This document shows positions 12,601 to 30,343 of a stretch of 64,000 nucleotides of DNA, one piece after another. This stretch comes from Rhea pennata (taxonomy: Eukaryota > Chordata > Aves > Rheiformes > Rheidae). The stretch lies in assembly GCF_028389875.1 (NCBI RefSeq), contig NC_084670.1, positions 14,045,383-14,109,382 of the forward strand, in the 5' to 3' direction. The stretch's first letter is position 1. Each line of letters begins with the position of its first letter. A model generated the notes under the pieces. The model made no database searches, was not told the DNA's origin, and saw only the letters and a program-made list of their open reading frames with translations. Position numbers and translations under genes: made by a program.

Positions 12601-15408
12601 GATTGATATGCTTTACAGAGACTAGAAAAATGAGTTATTTTAATTATGCAGGTTGTTGTCTGTTAAGATTGTGTCTTAACAGTAAATTGTGTAGCATATA
12701 TAGTTGTGGAAATGATAAATCTTATTTTTAGGTATTGTTCCTTTTTTAAGTTATAATTATTTATTCTTTAGAAGGGGCAGAGTTGAAAAGAAAGCGTTGA
12801 AAAAGGTTGTAAAGAAAACAAATGTTACTTACTATAGTGAAATTTCTTTCTAGAGTTGACTGCCTTGCAAAGGTCAAACTTTCAATATGTTTAAAAAAAT
12901 CTGGAGTTTCTATAATCTGTTAATAAAACAGATGCAGAAAAGGTATCTATTTAGAATGTTATCTATTTAAACATTCTTTTGCTTGATTGTTCATCTTTCC
13001 ATGTTTCCTTTCCTCCTAGCCAGACCTACACTATTTCTAGGAGAATAATCTGACTTAAAAGGTTGAAAGCAAGATAGACTATTAAACTGTCCCATTGTAC
13101 CTTTTCATTTTCCCAGATCTCTTCTAGGTTGACTTGAGAGATGGAGAGGAAACTTGATTTGAGCTATGGAATGCAAATGAAAGGCTAATGGGCAACTGTT
13201 TTGACTTTTGTTACAGCAACTTCTGATAAATCTAACTGGTATCTGTCTTTATATCTGTTCGGAAGACAGAAATAAATTCTTATTGTTTCAACTTAAATGA
13301 CTTTAGATATGCTGACATATCTTCTTTCGAGTTGAAACAGAGTTGTTCTGATATCTCTTTATCAAATTCTTGCCTTTAAACAACTGTTCAGTGCGTGCAT
13401 TTTCAGCCTTGCACATAAAGCTAACTGCATGAATCAGAGCAGCTGGGTGGGATTTTGACAAGCACACTCTGGAAAAAACATCTAGTGTGACCATCTCCTT
13501 TTGCTTATGTAAGAACAGTGATCACATGTCCATAGCAGAAAGTTCCTTATTTGGTAGTGTTGATAACCACCTTGTTTGAATACAATGGCAATTAAAAACA
13601 AGATTCTGCAGTAAAGAAACTGAAGTCAATTGCTTTCAAGTGGATTTAGTTGTTTTGTAATTTCTCTTTTCATCAAGACTGAGAAAATATTCAGTTATTT
13701 TCTGTTGGAAACTATTAATTTTTGTTATTATTGCAGAGGAAAAACTGTGTGTGGATAGAGATTGTCCAAGCGTCTTCTGACTACCTTCACCCATCCCATG
13801 TACATGTGACCCATAACTATGATCAGCATCATGTCTGTTCATTTTTTTTTTTCTCTCTCAGGTGTTCTATTTGCTGGTTATTTAACTATGTCAGAAAACA
13901 ATCATCTAATACTTTAACAAGAAGCAAAAATGGCTTGTGAACATGACTTCTGTCTGTTCTTTGTTTAATTATGAAACATTACTGAAGCAGTAATGCAACT
14001 CTAGGTGAGCCTACTGGCCCTCAGTATAAAGCCGTGGAGTGTCTTCCGTGTTAAGAAAATATTTCTGTAACGTGTTGCATTCCACTAAGTATTCCAGACT
14101 GGCAGTGTGGCTTTATTTATTTATTTTAATTTCAATGAATCTAAATACAAAATGATCAGGTGAGAACCATTGGAAGGCAAGACTTCAGGCTCAGATCAGG
14201 TCTGAGTCATGCCAGTGCTAGTTTCCCAGTGATTTTTTAACAAGATATGACCTATAAGGACCATCTTTATTCTGCAGGTGCTCTGAATTTTCTGCTGTGT
14301 ATTTGCTGAGACAACAGGATGTTACTGATATTGTTTAGAGGAAAAATACCTGTAGGATTCTACTACTGTGAATGCAGAAATTACCACCACAGAAATTGCT
14401 ATAGATGGTAGATACCTTTTCCTTTCCTGTAGGTGGAAGACTAAAAGGGAAAGCTGATCATTAAAATGTAGAGGTATTGACTGAAATAGTCTGCCTATCC
14501 TAATGGTTCCCGGATGAGAAGGTGGTTGTGAAAGCTAAATTTATGTAGAATATTGAAATAAATGCCCTTTAAAAGCATTTTCTTTAAATCTTTATCCATT
14601 CTATTTTTCTTTGAAAGAAAATTAAAAAGGATTATTATGTAAACTAGTACAATTTTTCCATTCTCCTTTTCCTGTTGATCAGTAAATACTACTACTGTTA
14701 GGTCACAGGAGTTCTCCTGCACCAGGATTCATTTGGTGGAAGAACTGATAGGGAGCCAGTAACAGTTCCCAGGGTCTCCGAGCTGGTTGGTCTCGTGTCC
14801 AGCCTTCGCCTAGACTAGAGCAAATGTTACTTCTGTCTGTGCCAGCTGGCTGTGGTCTGTGGGGCGGAGCGTGTCGGACTGCAGGAGGAGAGCAGCGTAT
14901 GAGCTGGCTCTTCAGTCCCTATACTTGTAGAGAAATTTCTGTTCCTTCTGTGCTGCAAGAGTGAGACTGAGTCCCTCAAATACTGCTGTCATCTTTAGTC
15001 TCACTTTTACTGAAAATGGTAATATTAGAAAAGGTGTTCAGTAACATTTGTAGAGATACTTTTAAAATATCTGTTTCTTGTAAGCAGCCCTCACCCCATT
15101 ATTTCAGTTAAATAGGGAACAATACAGGGATACTGAATATTCATCTCCTATTTTTAATGTTTGCATAATAATCACAGATTTTTCAAATAGACCTCTATCC
15201 TCTTTCTCCTACTTACACATCTCTTCAAGTTGTGTGTTTTTTTTTCTTCTTCGCTGAATCGTCTGAAATAACATAGGCATAACCAGCACTTTGTTTCATA
15301 AGAACAGACGGAGAGGTGGCAGGAGAGAGGAGAGACAGCATGGTTGCTAGTGGTATCCTGGATAATGTTGCTCTGTTTTAAGCAACATGCCTTTACTGTA
15401 CGTACCTT

Positions 15409-15439
15409 AAAAAAAAAAAAAAAAAGAGAGAGAGAGAGA
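15409..15439 (+). repeat. A17 plus GA dinucleotide repeat
   Basis: An A17 run at 15409-15425 passes into about seven GA units. Simple repeat in the long DNAJB4 5' intron. Confidence 0.9.
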
Positions 15440-16036
15440 AACACTTGGCAATACTAATAAATCATTTTTTCTTTTAACAAACATTTTCCAAATCATACTA
15501 CAGTTATGTGTCAAGGAATTGTGCTACAATAAAAAGTACCCAGACACTTTTCCAAATATATCAGTAGGAGCAGACCTCTAGTGCCTGGCCAAACCCATGT
15601 TTGGACAGCATTTGTGTCTCACTGAGGTTGATTTTGTAGTGCCAGCTCTCACAGCTTAAACTTCTGCACTGGAAAAACTTCCTTCTTTAGAACATGGAAA
15701 TGGTTGGTCTATTGAACTGTATTGTCTTGAGATTTGCATGAATCTAAGGATAATGTTTATCAAGAGAACACTAGACTGGCTGTCCTTTAAGTAGTCTATC
15801 TAGTTCAGTAATTTGCATTCAAAAGCAGCTGTACAGTTGAGGAAAAAGTGAGAATGAAGTAAATTCGTGATCCTTGTTTTCCATCTTCCCAGCTTTCAAC
15901 TCCTTTCGGCTTGGGCAATTCCTGGTGTGGCTTCTCTGAATAACCTGCCATGGATATTGGATATTTTCTATGGTATTTGTTGAGACTCCATCTGTACCCA
16001 TTTTTGGGGGATTGCAGTGTCTTTTAGCAGGAAATT

Positions 16037-16066
16037 ATATATATATATATATATTTTTTTTTTTTT
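16037..16066 (+). repeat. (AT)9 followed by T-run
   Basis: Nine AT units are followed by a run of about 12 T. Simple repeat. Confidence 0.9.
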
Positions 16067-17979
16067 GGAAACTGACTCCTACTAGTTTCACCTGGTGGAC
16101 CCTGCTTATGTTGGATTAGATCTTGGTTACTTTGTCATCTTTTTCTCAGTCTGAGAAAACCTAGCCTCCTGGGTTGTTTCTCACATAGAAATCTTTTCAT
16201 CTCTCTGATCATCTTTTATGGCCCCTCCCTGAATATTTATTTAATCTTGACATACTCTGAGGTGAGGGGAACAGAACTGTACATATTGTTAAGGTGTAGA
16301 TGTGCCAGTGTTACTGTAATTCATTCATACAGTAATATAATAATGTTTTTCAATGGAATTAAAAATATAATTTGCTTTTCTTTGTGGCTACCAAGCAGTC
16401 TTCAGTCTCTTTTTTTTTTGATACTTGTTGGAAGTCTTCAGCACTCTTAATACTGGGTTTTTTTCTCTTTTGTTTTCTTTCTTTTTTTTTTTTTTTTGGT
16501 TGACACTATCAGTTTTATGTAGTATACTGCTTATGCTGAAAACAGTGTAATGGAGCCCACAGCCTGTGGATAAGGCATATTTATAACCAATACAATACTC
16601 TTATGTTACAATATTGAAAACCTATTCAGAGAGTGACTGTATCAACACTTGGGAATCTGAAAGACACGTTACTGTGTTATATCTTAAAACAATTATCAGA
16701 AAGCTTATAAAATTCAAATGTTAATATAATCAAATAGGGAAAGGGGAAACAGTGAAAAAATATCAAGACGTAGACTGTTTATTATTATTAAACATCTTTA
16801 TCCGTTCTGTAACTGAGGAGTAGGTGGCTTGGGAAAAATCTGTTGACTGGCGCAAAGTAGTGTGATGAATCTAATTGTTCATTTGTCACATGCCGTTTCA
16901 GAACAGAGTTCCCTGAGTTTTGGATAAATTCCTTGGTGATAGCAGTCAGAGCCAAAAGCAGTTATAAAAATTCAAGCTTAATACAAGTCAGGTTCTTCTG
17001 TTGAATTTTATTACTAGATATTTCTGTTTCTTTTGCCCTGGTAAACTGATTAACTGGTAAACTTAATAGTGTATTCTCCAGAACTTGTCAAGATATAAAA
17101 TTTTGCGGCGGTGAAGCAGAACTTGAGCTTCCTTATAAAGTTGTTTTTGGTAACAGCAGTGAGAATTGATTATTCCCTCCTCCTTATCAGCACTGTACAC
17201 TTGTAAGTAGGTGAGATGCTCATGTACTGGGTGGAGATAACATGTCATAATTCACTGATGTTTGTAATAGTGCAATAAAAATAGGCTCAATCAGGTGAGG
17301 GAAACCTGTTAAATGTGCTGATGGCCCAACAAGGTCAACATGCAGGTCATGCAACTTCTGAAAAAGAGTCCTTTTACAGAAGCTTCTGTGTGGTAGGAAC
17401 TGAAATGAGCAGTGACCCTATATAAGGAATTGAAAAACTCTTATGGCATCTGTGTTCTTTCAGAAGGGAAAGTCTTATTCTGTAGTTGAAAATACTGTGT
17501 CTCTCAGTGTGATGTCTCCTTTTGTTTTTTCCTAAGTAGCCTCTGGTACTTCAAGAAAGTATTGACTTACGCCATGGTGTAAATTGAGGGTAAATTAGAA
17601 GCGTTTTCATCAGTATCATGTGTTGTAATTGAGCTCTAAGAACTTTGTTTGTGAAAGACTTGTTCGATCTCTGCAGCGGAAAGCGGAGTCTTGGAAATTT
17701 CTTTAAAGTGTATTTTTTGTTCTTCAGCTATAGTGGAGATTGTGAGTTAGTAGGCAATAATTAGGTATGAGAAAGCAATTCTTTGTTAGTGACATCAGCT
17801 TGTTTGTGATGAGGTATCAGTGTGCATGTGTTTAGTCCTGTTTTAGTTTTGCTAGCTGTAATAATGTATTGGTATAAAAGCTACTTGAGGTTTGGATCCA
17901 TTTTCTTTCTATTCTAATGTTGTTTGTAGCTTTAGAAAAGAATGTGTGTTTACTTGTTTTATAATATGTAGTGGAAGTG

Positions 17980-18001
17980 TTTTTTTTTTTTTTTTTTTTT
18001 T
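17980..18001 (+). repeat. Poly-T tract, 22 bases
   Basis: An uninterrupted T22 run; no retroposon body could be recognised beside it. Confidence 0.9.
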
Positions 18002-21000
18002 GAGAGGAGAACCTGATTGTTAAATTTTATACAAAATAATCATAATGTTAAAATAGGGATACTTTGGGCTTAAAAATAGCATTTCTACTTGGTCTGTTGT
18101 TGCAAGCTAACAAGAAAATAATTGAATTCTAAATTTTTAAGTGTCTGCTGTGTTTCTACTGTAGATTCCCCCTTCCCTCCCTGCCCCCAATAAAATTGAA
18201 GACTGTGGACTACAGGTTTAAAATTCATTTTGGAAGTTGAGAAATGAGAACAGTATTTCTCTGATAGCAGTGTGCATTTTGAGATTCAACACTTGAGTCT
18301 GAGCTGTGAATTCATGCTGACTCTGAAGTGTATACTTAAAATAAGACTTCCCACAGAATATCTTACACGTATGTCCTTTGGCCTGTTGGAAGGAGCATAA
18401 CTGCACATATATTCCTATATAAATATTTTGTGAAGCAGAGTACCAAAAATATAAAATATCAATTTTTGTTGAAGCTGAGGATGATGCAACTTAAAAGTGC
18501 AATGAATTTATTTATCTTGGAGATCTTTGTATTCTGCTCTTCCTTTTACTACTTCATCTTTTCTTGACACCTTCCCCCCAACCCCCCAAAATCAGACAAG
18601 ATGTTCCCAGACAATACAAGCAAACTTTTTATATGGAAAAACTCTAGTAGCTATTTTTCCTGTCAAGTACCATTTGACAGTGATTTAGATACATCTCTAA
18701 TGCAAGTTAGATATTTTCATAATGCATGATTATAACTTACCTCTCTATTTCTATTTTTTAATGTGTCAGCAAATCGAGAGTAAGCAAATTCTGTTAATAT
18801 AAGCTTCTACTGTCAGTGAATTGTGTCAAAATATATTTATTGCATGCTTTGTCAAGTGTTCAGATTTCTAGGAAAACTGCACTCTTGTATGCCTCAATGA
18901 AAGAAATTGATATATTTCATACGCAAAAGAAACTGTAGGGTAGAAACTTCGTGGTGCGTTTTGACTTGAATCATTTACAAACTAGAGTATCTCAAAGACA
19001 GAATGCATGCTGTGTGAAATACAAAATAAGTATAGTTTTTCAAGTATGCTGTTTACTAATGGCAGACGTTTGCTAGATAATTCTACTGTTTATAAAGCTT
19101 CGTATTTCGTATTTTACTTTCTTGTATGATTATTAATATAGATATAAAATTGACCCCTAGAATTCTTATTCTACAGCAAGTCTTCCACTTCCTGCGCAGC
19201 AGCATACTTCTGGAGAGAACCAAAGTAAAAAGTTGGTAAATTTGGGTGGGTAGTTAGGCAGGCACTTCATAACCAGATGAAGCCCTCTTGAGCAGTTAAC
19301 TGATTCAAAAGAAGCTTTACGCTCTGCAAATTTCAGTTTGTGTTGCGTTGCCTGCGGGGGAAAAAAACTTCTCAGCTATCTATCACTGCTGCTGCAGAGT
19401 CTAAATACATTTCTGTAGATGAGACCAGCTACTGAATATTTCTCCAGTGAAACACTTGGATGCACTCACAAGTGTGTTTTGTGTATGTACAAGGTCTTAT
19501 TCATCGTCCTAAAGTATACATGTTACTCAGTCAACTATGTACAGTTAAAGATGCTGGGATGAAAAAAAATCATTTTTCCCTCCTCTGGGGAGGTAATTGG
19601 TGCTGTTGTAGAATACTATATACTATACTATTGTATATGGATGTGCTCTCTTCGAACTCTGGTGGACAAATGTCAGCTTATTCCATTTGTTCATGTGGGC
19701 TTGCAAATATTATGATACTTTAATTGTGAAAGAGCTTTTTCTGGCTGGGGATTTGGCTCCTCTGCCTTGACATTTATGTACACACGTATATTTATAGTTG
19801 TGATCTGTGAGGAATTTGCCTTTGTGGTTTTGTTTGCTCTTTAACTTGCTCTGTGATCTACCCCGTGTGAGGTTTTCTTAGTTTTTGTTTGTTTGTTTTG
19901 TTTTGTTTAAGTTTTGTTTCTGAGGTTTAATAGGTGAGGAATGCAAAAGAAATGGTTTATTTTGCAATAAGGAAATGGGAGTATTTTTACTCAACCTATT
20001 ACTCCAGAGAATGACATCATTCTGCCTAGAGTCTTTTCCTTAAAATAACTTTGCGCAGGTGCTAACTTATTAATACAGAATTCGAGTTCCAGGTACTAGT
20101 GTGAATGTTTCTTTGGCTGTAGCCTAACTTCCTTCAACAGTTCATATGAAGAATCCTTTAAGGAAAAGAATTAAATTTTAAAGTTATCAAAGCAACTATT
20201 CCAAGACCTGGACATGGAGTGACCTTTCTCATATTGTTCTCCCAAAATCAATTTTGTATTATGTAAAGGGTTTTTATTATTATTAAAGTACTGTGCCCAT
20301 GAATATGTGCATGAGTTAGGCTGTGGTTCTTGAGAAAGTATACTGGAAAAGACAATACTTCAGTAAAGTAATTGTTTCTTTAAAATAACTCAGATGGAAT
20401 GCTGAATCCGAGTAGTCGGACTCGTCTTCAGAAGCAAGGGGAACTGTTTAAAGAACAATTTTCAGCTTGCTTGTGTATATTTCATAAAACATCATAAAAA
20501 CCCTCTTATCTAAAAAGCTAAAATGTAGTATTACAATACAGAATGTTGCCTTCTCTTTGATCAAAGAACAAAAAATCAATCTGTAGGTAAGTGTTTCACT
20601 GGTTTCAAAAGCAGTCTTATTCAGCTTTCCTGAGAGATGATCAAATATTTTAATAAACCATTAATTTTTTAATATGATACAGTTAAAGATGCAAGTTCTT
20701 TCCAGATAATTTCAAAAAGCTTGAAATTCTCATTTTAGTATTTTGTTCTAGCTTGAACTGTAGCGTAACTGGAATTTGAAAATGTTTAGGAAAATATAAA
20801 CTGACTTCCAATATACGTCCAAATACTTGCTTAATAGTTTTTATTTCTTTGTAAAAAGGCTTCCTGCAAAGGTGGTAATTAAACAGGTAATATTGAGACT
20901 AAAAGCTAATAATCTCTATGCTAGGGAAATGACCTACTCAATATCTGGTGCTGTTTTGTTAGAAGCAATGGAACGTACCAGTCAATAAATAGAACAGTTT

Positions 21001-22011
21001 TGTTGTGGTATTTTACTCCATTTGATGCAGACACATAAAGCTGCTTTAGACTTAAGATTTTGACAGCTTCTTCAAGGCATCTTCTGTTCAGGTGTATGCA
21101 ACATGGGAGTCAGCTGCTGATCTCTAAGAAGTAACTCTGGCATAGGGAAGAGCTCAACAAATGCTTATATACCCTGTTAACTTTGTCAGTGTATGATGAA
21201 AGTACCCTAAAGTGACTTAAGAATTGGAGAACATGCTGCCTATCATGAGACCTACTGGCTCTAAATACTCAGTTGGCAGCTAACATGTCTTCGGGAATAT
21301 CATACTGAAAAAGATCAATGTTCTAGCAAACTTTCATTTTCAAAATAAAATCTATGTATTTTTGTGGTTTTCTTAACTCATATTTTCTGTATTTTATTTT
21401 GTACAGAAGATCTGGTCTTGATTAAATATATTTTCTAGATAAGCAGCTGTATAATGTCTTTGCTCTGCTTGACATCTTAATACTTCAGCATTATACATGC
21501 AGTGTCAGAAGATGTCTTAAATGGATTGCAGATCTGTTTGTGTGCCTCGAATATCTCCCTGCGCAGTGCGGGTACCTCGTGGTCCTTGCACACAAAGTGC
21601 TGACTGGCCTCTGAAGCAGGGAGTGGCTGAAGTGCAGCGATTATGGGGAAATTGGATTATTGACAAAATGTCCCTGAACGCCACTATAAAAGAGGAGCAG
21701 TATCTCAAGGTAGAAGGGCACAAACTTGTAAAGAACAAAATTATCCCATAAATGAGTTCATCTGTTGCACACTAGGTGATGACTTTATATCTGGTTTTGT
21801 AGAGGTTACTCTGGCTTTACAAAACCATTTCAAGCACATAAGAAGCAGAAGCACATACTTTTTGATACTTGCTGGTCAAGATATATGAAAACAGTTCTAA
21901 AGTGTATATATTTAGTTTTTTATAAACTTACAGCTGCTTTTTTTTTTCTGTTTATTTGAAAGAGTGCAATGCTAGCAGTCCTTATTGTGGAGAGTACGTT
22001 AAGGATTTTCC

Positions 22012-22040
22012 TTTTTTATTTTTTATTTTTATTTTATTTT
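22012..22040 (+). repeat. T-rich TTTTA-type repeat
   Basis: Imperfect units of four to six T and one A. Simple repeat. Confidence 0.8.
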
Positions 22041-24255
22041 AAACTCTGGAGATGGGTGTGGGATCAAGTAAAATGAGTAATAAAGAATTGAAAAGACCAG
22101 GTATTCATCCCAGAGTTCTAAAAGCTTGGCAGCTGTGGCTTATAATCTGTCCTTAAAACTGTTCTAATACAGGAAGGTTGGAAGAAGTAAAAACTTGCAT
22201 CTCACTTACCAGTATTCCACTCTGAGGAAGAGCCAGTAGGATCTGATGTACCTGAGTGATCTGATTTTTGTACTGTGCACACTAGTAGAAAGTCTAAAAA
22301 AAAACTTTGTAATTTTTCCTTCCACTAATTCTTAAAGTTGTATCTCGCATATCTATTAAGAATTCTTTAAAGGAATCCACGAACATGAGAGAGGGAATGT
22401 ATGGTTGATTTATTTTAGCATACTTGTATTTTCAAAAGGTTTCTCCTTGATAAAAGATAAAAGCACAGGACATTCTTTTAGTGAGATAAAAGAATATTAA
22501 AGGAAAATGAATTAATCATATATTTATAACATTCATATATGCATATACAGACATTATTCTTATATATGAATAAATCATATATTTAAAGATAAAAGGAAAG
22601 GGCATACCATGGGTAGAAAGAAGGAACTTAGTTGCTGAAAGAAGGTGCTGAAGTTATCCCATTGACTCTTGGGAGGTTCCAAGCTGTAAACTCAGTCTGA
22701 TGTGAAGATCTCCTGTAAGTTAGGAAGTAGGAGCACTATTGTCATTGCTCCAATCTTGGAAGTCTTCCCATTTTTAGGGAGTAGCTTGACTAATTAGAGT
22801 GTAACTTGGCACTTCTGTCTGATTAACAGACTGTTCTGAGCGCCTGAACGTTGCTTACTCTGATTGTCAGCAAAAAGCCCTGGTATAACTTTTTGTGGTT
22901 ATCAGAACTTGTTCTGAAAGCTTTGACACCTTAGGGAAAGAAACTTTTGGTTAAAGAATAGATCTTAACTACTATTTTTTAATTAGATGAAGTTAAAATC
23001 AATATCTGTATTACAAACCTGGCTAATAGGAACTCCTAGGGTATTCTTTTGATGTTGAAAAGGAAATTTGTATTTACTATTCTCAAAGGGAAAGGTTCTC
23101 ATACCTTGCTCTTAAATTAGCACTTGCATTCTCTGCCACTTCTATTGACCAGAGGTTTTTGGAAAACCTCATGGACGGTGTTGTCCTGAGATTAGTCTGA
23201 GCTGTTGCTGTTCTGACAATACTATCATGCGCCAACATGACAAAACTAGTAAGGGGTACTTCTCAGAAGCTCGCTAGTGGAATAGTTCAGGCGACATGAG
23301 CTGTAACCTTGCCATAGGTTCCTCAAACCATACCACGGGAGTGCCGCTGAGTGTAATAACTCCTTGTGCTGCGAGTTTTGCAGGAGGATTGAAGACGCAT
23401 TTCAATCTCATTGTGCCAATAGTGATGAAGTTTGGTTGCTGTTCTGGTTCAAAGTTGATGATAAAACTTTGGATCATGATTTGTGATAGCTGCAACTATT
23501 TGCTGAATGTACCAAACTTAAATGCCCATTGAAACATGTCAGGAATAGTATTACATCTTGAATGAAGTGAATTCAAGTCCAGTTTAAATTCAAGCCGTTG
23601 TGCCTGCTGCTTTGAGAGTTCTGTAGTGAGAAAATACTGAATTTGGGACATGTGTCTCCAATAACTTATCTAAAATACTAACAGTAAACTAACAAAAGCA
23701 GTATCTTTTTAAAGAAAGCTAGAGAAAGAGTTGAATTAATAAAAATCTAGCTTTATTCCATGCAGAGCTCAACTCTGGCTGCTTCAGCTTTAAAGAAGAT
23801 AATAGATTCTGAAACCTTGTGAGTTCCTATATGCCAAAACTCAAGTTAGTCCTTAGACACTTGCTGGCAACAGGATCCGATTACTTTCAGAGTTTTCTTT
23901 TGTATGCAATGAGAAAAATTATGATTGCTCTGCTGTGAATGGCTTGAGCTGAGCTGTAATAAACTGATTTGTATTTTTGCTCAGATTTAATTTCCTACTG
24001 CTTAATGGTGCTTGGCTGCAATCAGTTGTGGCTGAGAGGCTTAATTTTATTGTTAAAGAAATGAAGTTAGCCTTTTTGAAGCCTTGTAACTAACTTGAAC
24101 CTAAAGTATTTTGTAATCTTGCTGGAAAAAGTACAAATCCATATTGGTGATGTCTTGGGTGAGCAGTTGTATTTACAGCAGTCTCTATAGAAACTGCAAA
24201 ACAAAATGCTGTAATTATTTTTATATGGGCTACTGCAGTCTTTCTGAGGCAGTTA

Positions 24256-24600
24256 TATTTTTAGCCCTCCCGGACTTCAGTCTGGTGCCCCGGTGGGTGA
24301 AAGACACTGTTCTGCCCTGTTAAACCTCTAAAACTCGCCACTTCCTTGGCGAGGGGGGAGTGGGGGTTGAAGAGGTGCGTGGCCTGTACGGGTGTCTGCG
24401 AGAGGGAAGGCTGGGCCGGCTGCTCAGCTCCGGCAGCCTGGGAAGTGACGTCCGGTAGTAGCTGCCGTTCTAGAAAGAGCGGAGACACGTAGTGTAGGTG
24501 GGAGGACTCTGAAGAGGGCTGTGTCTTGTCCAGTGTGCATAATTATTTATAAATGAGCAACGGGGGAGGGAATGAAATAGGGACAAGCTGTCTAGCGTTT
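24256..24600 (+). promoter_or_regulatory. DNAJB4: Candidate internal (second) promoter of DNAJB4
   Basis: A small GC-rich block stands out from the AT-rich surroundings about 200-450 bp before the coding exon. It holds a CRE-like TGACGTCC at 24446-24453, a heat-shock-element palindrome at 24468-24475, and a TATA-like TTATAAAT at about 24546-24553, in the usual order upstream of a start site. A transcript starting near 24580 could run straight through to the start codon at 24760 without splicing. Motifs are seen; promoter activity is inferred. Confidence 0.5.
24468..24475. promoter_or_regulatory. DNAJB4: Heat-shock-element-like palindrome
   Basis: TTCTAGAA is two inverted HSF1 units (TTC and GAA with a two-base spacer). 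A third unit in register is not clear, so it is a minimal element. It suits an Hsp40 gene and lies about 75 bp before the TATA-like site. Confidence 0.45.
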
Positions 24601-24684
24601 CCTAAGCGTATCAGAGAGCTTGCTGATTTATAACAGTTTTGTTTGTTTCAATTCCAAATTTGACTTTTGTTTTTCCTCCTCTAG

Positions 24685-24759
24685 CATCTCTACATTGCTA
24701 AGACACTGGATACTGGTTCCTTTATAGGAAGAAAAAGCTAAATTCCTCTACAACTCAGA
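24685..24759 (+). other. DNAJB4: DNAJB4 5'UTR part of the first coding exon
   Basis: A pyrimidine-rich tract ending in CCTCCTCTAG at 24684 is a good acceptor. From there 75 nt lead to the start codon at 24760. This would be the splice entry for transcripts from the upstream CpG island; transcripts from the nearer promoter would read through it. Confidence 0.6.
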
Positions 24760-30195
<5,436 letters not shown>

Positions 30196-30326
30196 AGTGA
30201 AAACTGTGTATGTCAAAACTATTTAAACAGGACACTGAAGATGCAGAAGACTGGCAAGTCTGTGCTTTAAAAGTGCAATCTGTAACAGCTAGTGGAATAT
30301 TTGGGGTTTTTTTTTTGTTGTTTTGT

Positions 30327-30343
30327 GGGATGGGTGGGTGGGG
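30327..30343 (+). other. DNAJB4: G-quadruplex motif in DNAJB4 3'UTR
   Basis: Four G-runs with loops of 2, 1 and 1 bases (GGG AT GGG T GGG T GGGG) fit the canonical quadruplex rule and would be present in the mRNA sense strand. Short loops predict high stability in RNA. Confidence 0.6.

Larger units (their letters stand above)
7111..24255 (+). other. DNAJB4: Long gene-poor stretch, probable 5'UTR intron of DNAJB4
   Basis: About 17 kb of AT-rich DNA without any exon I can recognise on either strand. It contains simple repeats: an AAAAC run near 12396-12417, poly-A plus GA at 15409-15439, AT plus T at 16037-16066, T22 at 17980, TTTG units near 19881-19915 and T-rich TTTTA units at 22012-22040. 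Small open frames are scattered and unconvincing. One coding-like fragment at 23274-23570 on the minus strand is described in the findings. Confidence 0.6.

Noticed and set aside
21517..21751. Overlapping 73-76 codon frames on both strands
   Set aside because: The interval is slightly GC-rich, but neither frame resembles a known protein and there are no exon borders that fit a gene.
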